Positions 5,267-6,621 of a DNA stretch of 6,621 nucleotides are shown here, in pieces. This stretch comes from an uncultured Ruminococcus sp. GTDB taxonomy: Bacteria; Bacillota; Clostridia; Oscillospirales; Ruminococcaceae. The notes under the pieces are model-generated. The model did no database searches. It was given only the letters and a program-made list of their open reading frames with translations, and was not told where the DNA came from. Location: positions 1-6,621 of the forward strand of contig CAMNMO010000163.1 in NCBI GenBank assembly GCA_946544695.1, written 5' to 3'. Made by a program: the position numbers and the translations under genes. Positions within the stretch are counted from its first letter, which is position 1. Each line of letters begins with the position of its first letter.

Positions 5267-5287
5267 TCTGTCCATTGTCTGTCCATT
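5267..5287 (+). repeat. Direct repeat TCTGTCCATT x2, 11-bp period
   Basis: TCTGTCCATT occurs at 5267-5276 and 5278-5287, just beyond the stop of integrase B and between it and the tRNA fragment. Near-helical-turn spacing beside an integrase gene and an att core suggests integrase or accessory-factor binding sites. No other function is visible in this 40-base gap. Confidence 0.35.
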
Positions 5288-5291
5288 ACGC

Positions 5292-6545
5292 TTATTTCGC
5301 TGAACTTTGTATATCTTTTGAGTAATTCTTGTTGGTTGTCATTGTTATGCCGGGCGGGTCTGTCGGATCGTCCTCATGCTTCTTCTTGAAGTCAAGAACA
5401 TTAGCGATAGCCTCGCCTGCTCTTGCCTGTGCCTGCTGAAATACATGGCAGTAAATGGAAGTTGTTGTGCTGATAACACTATGTCCTAACGCTCCCGATA
5501 CCGCTGCTGCATCCACACCCTCATTGATCAAGGCACTAGCATAAAAATGACGCAGTGAATGAATATCCCTGAAAGGAAAATTGTTTTTCTCGCAGAACTC
5601 ATTGAACCAGAAATAAGGTGTATTATTGTTCATGGGTCGTCCGTCCCACTTGACGAACAGGCGGTCATAGTCCTGCCACTTGTCACCGATACGCTTGCGC
5701 TCCTCGTCCTGCTCCGCCTTGAATGCCCTGAGCAAGTCCATCACCACCATCGGGAATTTCAGCGACCTCTGCGACTTCCTGGTCTTAGTCGTGTCGGTAT
5801 AGATACCCTTTTCGGCAGTGTAGTTCGATGTGCGTTTAACGCTGATGACACAGTTGTCCCAATCGATATCCTTCCACTCCAGCCCCAGCAGCTCACCGCG
5901 GCGGAAACCGCTGTATATCGCAAGGGTGAAGAATGTACGGTATTTCAAGGGTGCGTCCTCCAGAAGATTGAAAAGCTGCTCGACCTGTTCAAGAGTGTAG
6001 ATCTCTTTCTCCTTCTTCTCGCCTTTCGGCACAGTCACACGTCTGCAAGGATTATCCGTGAGCAACTCCATCTTGACAGCGTAGCTGAACACATCGCTGA
6101 TGAAACTCAGGTGATGGATAACTGTCTTCCTCGAAAGTGGCTTTCCGTTTTTGAAAGACTTGCCGTTCACAGCCAGATCGTACACAAACTGCTGAATGTG
6201 CCTTGTCTTGATCTTATCCATCCTCATGTGACCGATAGCAGGGTAGACCCTGTTTCTCAGCTGCTTCATGCGCTCATAAGATGTATTGCGCAGATTGAGC
6301 TTGGCGTAGGTCTCCAGCCATTCCTCAGCGAAAGCCTCGAACTTGACGTTGGTGGTCACCTGTCCCTGCTGACAGCGTTCCTCGAACAGTACCGCCTGCC
6401 TTTGGACTTCTTTTTCAGCCTGCTTCTGTGTCATCCCCTCGGGCGGCTTCCAGCTCATCGTCTGAGTTATCTGCTCACCTTTAGTATCGTAACCGCAAGA
6501 CACGCGTATCTGATATGTATTACCTCTTTTTCTTATATTTGCCAT
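5292..6545 (-). CDS. int: Tyrosine site-specific integrase B (second element, Tn916/phage type)
   Basis: A 417-residue tyrosine recombinase, longer than and clearly different from integrase A. Residues 1-62 are an AP2-like arm DNA-binding domain (MANIRKRGNTYQIRVSCGYD, ending in a helix of E and Q). About 66-165 are the SAM-like core-binding domain (FEAFAEEWLETYAK ... FSYAVKMELLTDNP). About 180-385 are the catalytic domain. Active-site residues seen: Arg215 (SGFRRGELLGLEW), Lys254 (TTKTRKSQRSLKFP), His329 and Arg332 (HSLRH), His355 (GALGHS) and Tyr365 (TSIYCHV); the set is complete. A polar tail (386-417) is probably disordered. ATG 6545 has AAGGAGG 9 bases ahead and its own promoter. It converges with integrase A on the tRNA fragment about 94 bases beyond its stop, and is best read as the terminal gene of a separate element lying to the right. 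Confidence 0.95.
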   Translation of the reverse strand: MANIRKRGNTYQIRVSCGYDTKGEQITQTMSWKPPEGMTQKQAEKEVQRQAVLFEERCQQGQVTTNVKFEAFAEEWLETYAKLNLRNTSYERMKQLRNRVYPAIGHMRMDKIKTRHIQQFVYDLAVNGKSFKNGKPLSRKTVIHHLSFISDVFSYAVKMELLTDNPCRRVTVPKGEKKEKEIYTLEQVEQLFNLLEDAPLKYRTFFTLAIYSGFRRGELLGLEWKDIDWDNCVISVKRTSNYTAEKGIYTDTTKTRKSQRSLKFPMVVMDLLRAFKAEQDEERKRIGDKWQDYDRLFVKWDGRPMNNNTPYFWFNEFCEKNNFPFRDIHSLRHFYASALINEGVDAAAVSGALGHSVISTTTSIYCHVFQQAQARAGEAIANVLDFKKKHEDDPTDPPGITMTTNKNYSKDIQSSAK

Positions 6546-6592
6546 TGTCTGATTCCTCCTTACAACCAGACCTCTGACATCTCTACACTTCC

Positions 6593-6621
6593 ATTATACC
6601 ACGTTTCGCGTGGTAAAGCAA
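6593..6621 (-). promoter_or_regulatory. Promoter of integrase B
   Basis: On the minus strand TATAAT (6598-6593) is a perfect -10 box. With a 17-base spacer the -35 would be TTGCTT (6621-6616), only 3 of 6 to consensus and touching the window edge. A perfect -10 with a weak -35 and a palindrome filling the spacer suggests a regulated promoter. The leader to ATG 6545 is about 40 bases. Confidence 0.6.
6597..6615. promoter_or_regulatory. Palindromic operator within the integrase B promoter
   Basis: TACCACG (6597-6603), five bases TTTCG, and CGTGGTA (6609-6615) form a perfect 19-bp inverted repeat. It occupies the whole spacer and overlaps the first two bases of the -10. It differs from the GTTGA operators of the left-hand element, so it should answer to another regulator, probably of the right-hand element. 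A short mRNA hairpin is unlikely as it lies upstream of the transcription start. Confidence 0.6.

Noticed and set aside
5092..5286. Minus-strand frame of 64 residues containing TRTGIEP.
   Set aside because: It crosses the tRNA fragment and terminator hairpin; RTGIEP-like peptides are a known artefact of translating the reverse complement of a tRNA 3' end. It has no convincing ribosome binding site.

Overview
The window looks like the lysogeny/regulation and integration end of a prophage-like integrative element in a Gram-positive anaerobe, most plausibly a Ruminococcus-type Clostridia. The grounds are strong GGAGG ribosome binding sites before almost every gene, consensus sigma-A promoters, frequent ATA isoleucine codons in moderately GC-rich genes, and the protein families present. 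The taxon is an inference; no rRNA or marker gene is present.

Layout. Positions 1-990 (minus strand) hold a compact early operon: a Cro-like HTH protein, a second HTH protein, two small membrane proteins with overlapping reading frames, and a gene that runs off the left edge. Positions 991-1230 are an AT-rich divergent control region. It has a consensus promoter in each direction and four copies of a GTTGA-N7-TCAAC-type operator, one of them degenerate. Positions 1231-3975 (plus strand) carry a self-cleaving S24/LexA-type CI repressor, a large coiled-coil DUF4041 + GIY-YIG (T5orf172/MUG113-type) protein, and an unrecognised 131-residue protein. Positions 3976-4105 hold two back-to-back hairpins. 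Positions 4106-5149 encode tyrosine integrase A.

After integrase A lies a 3' fragment of a tRNA gene (T-loop, T-stem 3' half and acceptor strand; tRNA-Glu-like), followed by a strong plus-strand terminator. This is what an attachment site (attR) looks like when an element has inserted into a tRNA 3' end and pushed the tRNA's own terminator to its far side. Right of it, a second and different tyrosine integrase (B, 417 residues, minus strand) points back at the same site. It has its own promoter, with a perfect palindrome between -35 and -10. The window therefore probably spans the junction between two integrative elements.

How it works together (inference from families and sites): the repressor binds the shared operators and holds the leftward Cro operon off while regulating itself. 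DNA damage would trigger repressor self-cleavage (Ala95-Gly96; Ser131/Lys167), freeing the leftward operon. Integrase A moves the element at the tRNA site. The GIY-YIG protein and the 131-residue protein sit between repressor and integrase, where temperate elements often keep genes expressed during lysogeny. They are the best candidates here for an undescribed function.
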